Below are positions 61,687-64,000 of a stretch of DNA of 64,000 nucleotides, piece by piece; the stretch's first letter is position 1; the number at the start of each line of letters is the position of its first letter. The translations under genes were made by a program, and so were the position numbers. This stretch comes from Clitopilus passeckerianus (taxonomy: Eukaryota > Basidiomycota > Agaricomycetes > Agaricales > Entolomataceae), in NCBI GenBank assembly GCA_944990035.1, contig CALYLX010000124.1, positions 310,001 to 374,000 of the forward strand. The letters are read 5' to 3'. The notes below the pieces were generated by a model. It saw nothing but the letters and a program-made list of their open reading frames with translations. It was not told where the DNA came from and ran no database searches.

Positions 61687-64000
61687 ACTCTGTTAAACGC
61701 CACCGCGACTGGTGCAGCTTACAGCTCTGAGGAAAGGCATCCACCCCCGAGATGCCTTCCAAAAACTCGCGTCGAAATCCTCCGGAAGATTCACGAGTGG
61801 GCAGATGAAGGCACCAGCCGAATCCTATGGCTTCATGGGCCCGCTGGCGCAGGAAAGTCGGCGGTTGCACAAACGATGTGCGAGACATGGGCAAACACAG
61901 CTCAACTTTTGGCCAGTTTCTACTTTTCCAGAGGCTCATCAACTCGTAACACTATCGAGAGATTCGTCCCAACCTTAGCATGTCAGATGGTCCATTTCCT
62001 GACAAGACGGCTGACCATACTACTCGAAGAAGTCCAGAACAACCCGTGTCTGATAGGCAGCTGGAACAGCTTATCATAAATCCCCTACAGAAGATTATAT
62101 CCCAATCTGCCGACAAATCGTCATTTGAGCGCCGTCTTTTCATCGTTGTCGACGGCCTTGATGAGTGCGATGGACCCAACGATCAGACCCGCATCCTTAA
62201 CTTAATCAAGACTCTTGTTACTTCCCCACCCATTCAATCTCTCAATCTCCGTGTCCTCGTCGTCAGCAGGCCGGAACCACACATCAAACATGCATTCAGT
62301 GGAAATCTAAAATCGATTAGCTCGATCCAGTCGCTATATGGCGACATGAACGACGTTCAAAGATACTTGGAGCAAAGCTTCAAGGACATCCACGATTCGG
62401 AGGAGCATTCTGATACGATGCAATACGTCAACACACCATGGCCGGGAGGCGAGGTACTCCAAGAGCTTACTCGACGCTCGGGAGGATACTTCATATACGC
62501 CTCAACAGTTGTTCGGCACGTCGACGAGGAGGGTTACTACTGTGTAGATCGACTCAAAGAGATCCTTTACCATAAACGGAGTTCAGCATCAACATCTTCT
62601 CCGTACATGGAAATGGACAAGGTCTACTCGCAAATTTTGTCAAGTACCCGTGACACGGAGCGTCTCAAGCGTATTTTGGGATGCATGGTCATCGGGAGGT
62701 CAAAGATTGTCGGTTTTGACGAACTGGGCCCTGTGGTTACTACGACCTCCGTCATCAGCACCCTCTTGGGGCTTCATCCAGGGGAATTGAAGATGGCAAT
62801 CCGTGGGTTACAGTCCATCCTCAGGCTTATGGACGACAATATGGACGATCTTTCGTTCTACCATGCATCCTTTTCCGACTACTTGCTGGACGAGTCGCGT
62901 TCAGGAAAGTTTCATATCGACTATCAAACGGCCAAAAGGAATATATACTCTGCCTCATTACACCTGATGCATCTCCACGGTGCACCCAAACCTTTTAGTC
63001 CAATAGAGTATGCTGTCGCTACCTTTTGTCGACTGATAAGCTAACTTCGCACTAGTGAATGGGCGGTCGCAATGCTGAGCTGGACAAGGTTCAAAACACA
63101 CGTTAGCCTGCTAGCCAGTCATGTAAAATCTGCTGGCCTAGCTGCTCCATTCAAAGATTTCATTCAGGACTCGATGGCCTGGGACTTTGATGGACAATTC
63201 CGCATTCTAAACGTACTCATTAGAGCGATAGCCATCCTTGAAGTAAATTTTCTTCGTGGAGGATTTTGGGCTGCAACTGACCCGATCCAATTTAGAACAA
63301 TGGGATACACGGTTCTCAAGGGGAGATTCAGATGCTGGAATACCTCTGGCACTTTGCCTTTGTCTCTTATTTCACTCGCCTTTCGAGCTACGTACAGGAC
63401 ATGCGGTGTCTGCGGGACATCAGGCTGCTACAACATACAGAGCCGCTGGCGTCTCTCACAATCCTCGACCAGCAGTTAGCAATCCTGGGCATTCTTAACT
63501 CTTCAGGTGCTGCGGAATACCCTGTTCATCTCATGGAGAAATTCCTCGAGTTCATTTTACGCATTGAGGACCGCTCCGGCGTCGTTCAGCCTGAAATCAA
63601 GACCGACCACCAAATCACCATCTACCGCCCAGACGAATCATTCATCCTAATTAATATTCGAATCAGGATGAAGAACATGTTTATTCAATCCATGGCAAAT
63701 GGGACGATCTGGGACATGTCGAATTATGACCTGACGGACCGCGTACAATCTCAGTTAGAGTTATATAAAGCTCAGAACCAGCCCAGTCCGTCCACGGCAG
63801 AGGGGTCAACCGAAACCAATTTCTTTCGATCGGTTTCGAGGGTTTCGGGTGTTTATCAGTTTAAGGTTGGAATCTGTTGGCCCAGAGGGAAATACGTGTA
63901 CGATGTTGTCGTGCTCAGCCATGGCTGGTTCTTTTGCGGCACTGGGGTGGACCCCGATTGTGCCCCAAGAACGGTGTCATATTCCCCAGGGGCATACTAT
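61687..64000 (+). pseudogene. NACHT-type STAND NTPase, frameshifted, 3' end outside
   Basis: Fungal NLR-like signal-transduction NTPase, a class linked to non-self recognition and programmed cell death. The visible coding begins at a TTTCAG acceptor (exon from 61687); upstream exons with the start codon were not found. Motifs: RHPPPRCLPKTR, Walker A in LHGPAGAGKSAVAQTMC, FYFSRGSSTRNTIERFVPTL, Walker B in LFIVVDGLDECDG, VLVVSRPEPHI and RSGGYFIYASTVVRHVDEEG, then SFYHASFSDYLLDESRSGKF. Near 62047 the frame must change by one base between LLEEVQNNP and VSDRQLEQLIINPLQ; no intron fits there, so this is a deletion, a pseudogene mark or a sequencing error. Two later introns (63008-63055, 63243-63295) splice cleanly. 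The C-terminus runs off the window; no WD40 or ankyrin repeats yet. If the shift is an error, this is an intact gene. Confidence 0.78.

Noticed and set aside
63000..63060. Stop codons after AVATFCRLIS in the STAND gene
   Set aside because: They fall inside a 48-nt intron with a GTATGC donor, a CTAAC branch-point and a CACTAG acceptor, after which the frame continues.

Overview
The window is nuclear DNA of a filamentous basidiomycete, most likely an Agaricomycete. Genes are split by many short GT-AG introns of about 45-80 nt. The gene families also point there: the AIG1/HSR1-like small GTPases, Trp/Tyr-type GH131, NACHT-type STAND NTPases, F-box families and sesquiterpene synthases typical of mushroom-forming fungi. 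I see no rRNA, tRNA, CRISPR or intact transposon. All exon models below were joined by eye and are stated as such.

Layout. 1-9 kb: a G-domain GTPase (-), an acidic hypothetical protein (+), the Lsm14-family RNA-binding protein SCD6/SUM2 (-) and a basic-region putative transcription factor (+). 9.4-15.3 kb: a small terpenoid locus, with a sesquiterpene synthase (-) and a cytochrome P450 (+) sharing one 1.4-kb divergent promoter, and a small membrane protein (+) downstream of the P450. 16-20 kb: a Pro/Ser-rich disordered protein (+) and adenylosuccinate synthetase ADE12 (-). 20-23.2 kb: poorly coding. 23.3-30 kb: a dense housekeeping block with COX16 (+), ATP18 (-), VPS11 (+) and a fungal family protein often mislabelled geranylgeranyl pyrophosphate synthetase (+). 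30-37.9 kb: a gene-poor stretch. 37.9-41.4 kb: a disordered acidic/Ser-rich protein followed by a pyrimidine-rich tail and empty sequence. 41.4-45.8 kb: decayed sequence with a probable ABCC-transporter relic. 45.9-50.5 kb: two tandem zinc alcohol dehydrogenases (-) and mitochondrial ribosomal protein mL54 (+). 50.5-53.3 kb: empty. 53.3-59.5 kb: an F-box-like gene, a truncated and broken copy of it about 2.2 kb away, and the ribosome-quality-control ubiquitin ligase HEL2, whose last codons run into the edge of the duplicated block. 59.8-64 kb: a secreted GH131 beta-glucanase (-) and a STAND NTPase (+) that carries a frameshift and runs off the window.

The most interesting observations are: (1) the terpene synthase begins with a hydrophobic N-terminal segment that aligns without gaps to the membrane anchor of the P450 next door, which suggests an ER-anchored cyclase/oxidase pair built by sharing or copying a 5' segment; (2) the segmental duplication of the F-box gene ends inside the last codons of HEL2 and appears to supply its stop codon; (3) a GC-AG intron in ATP18 and very short first exons (7, 14 and 20 nt) that a standard gene caller would miss.
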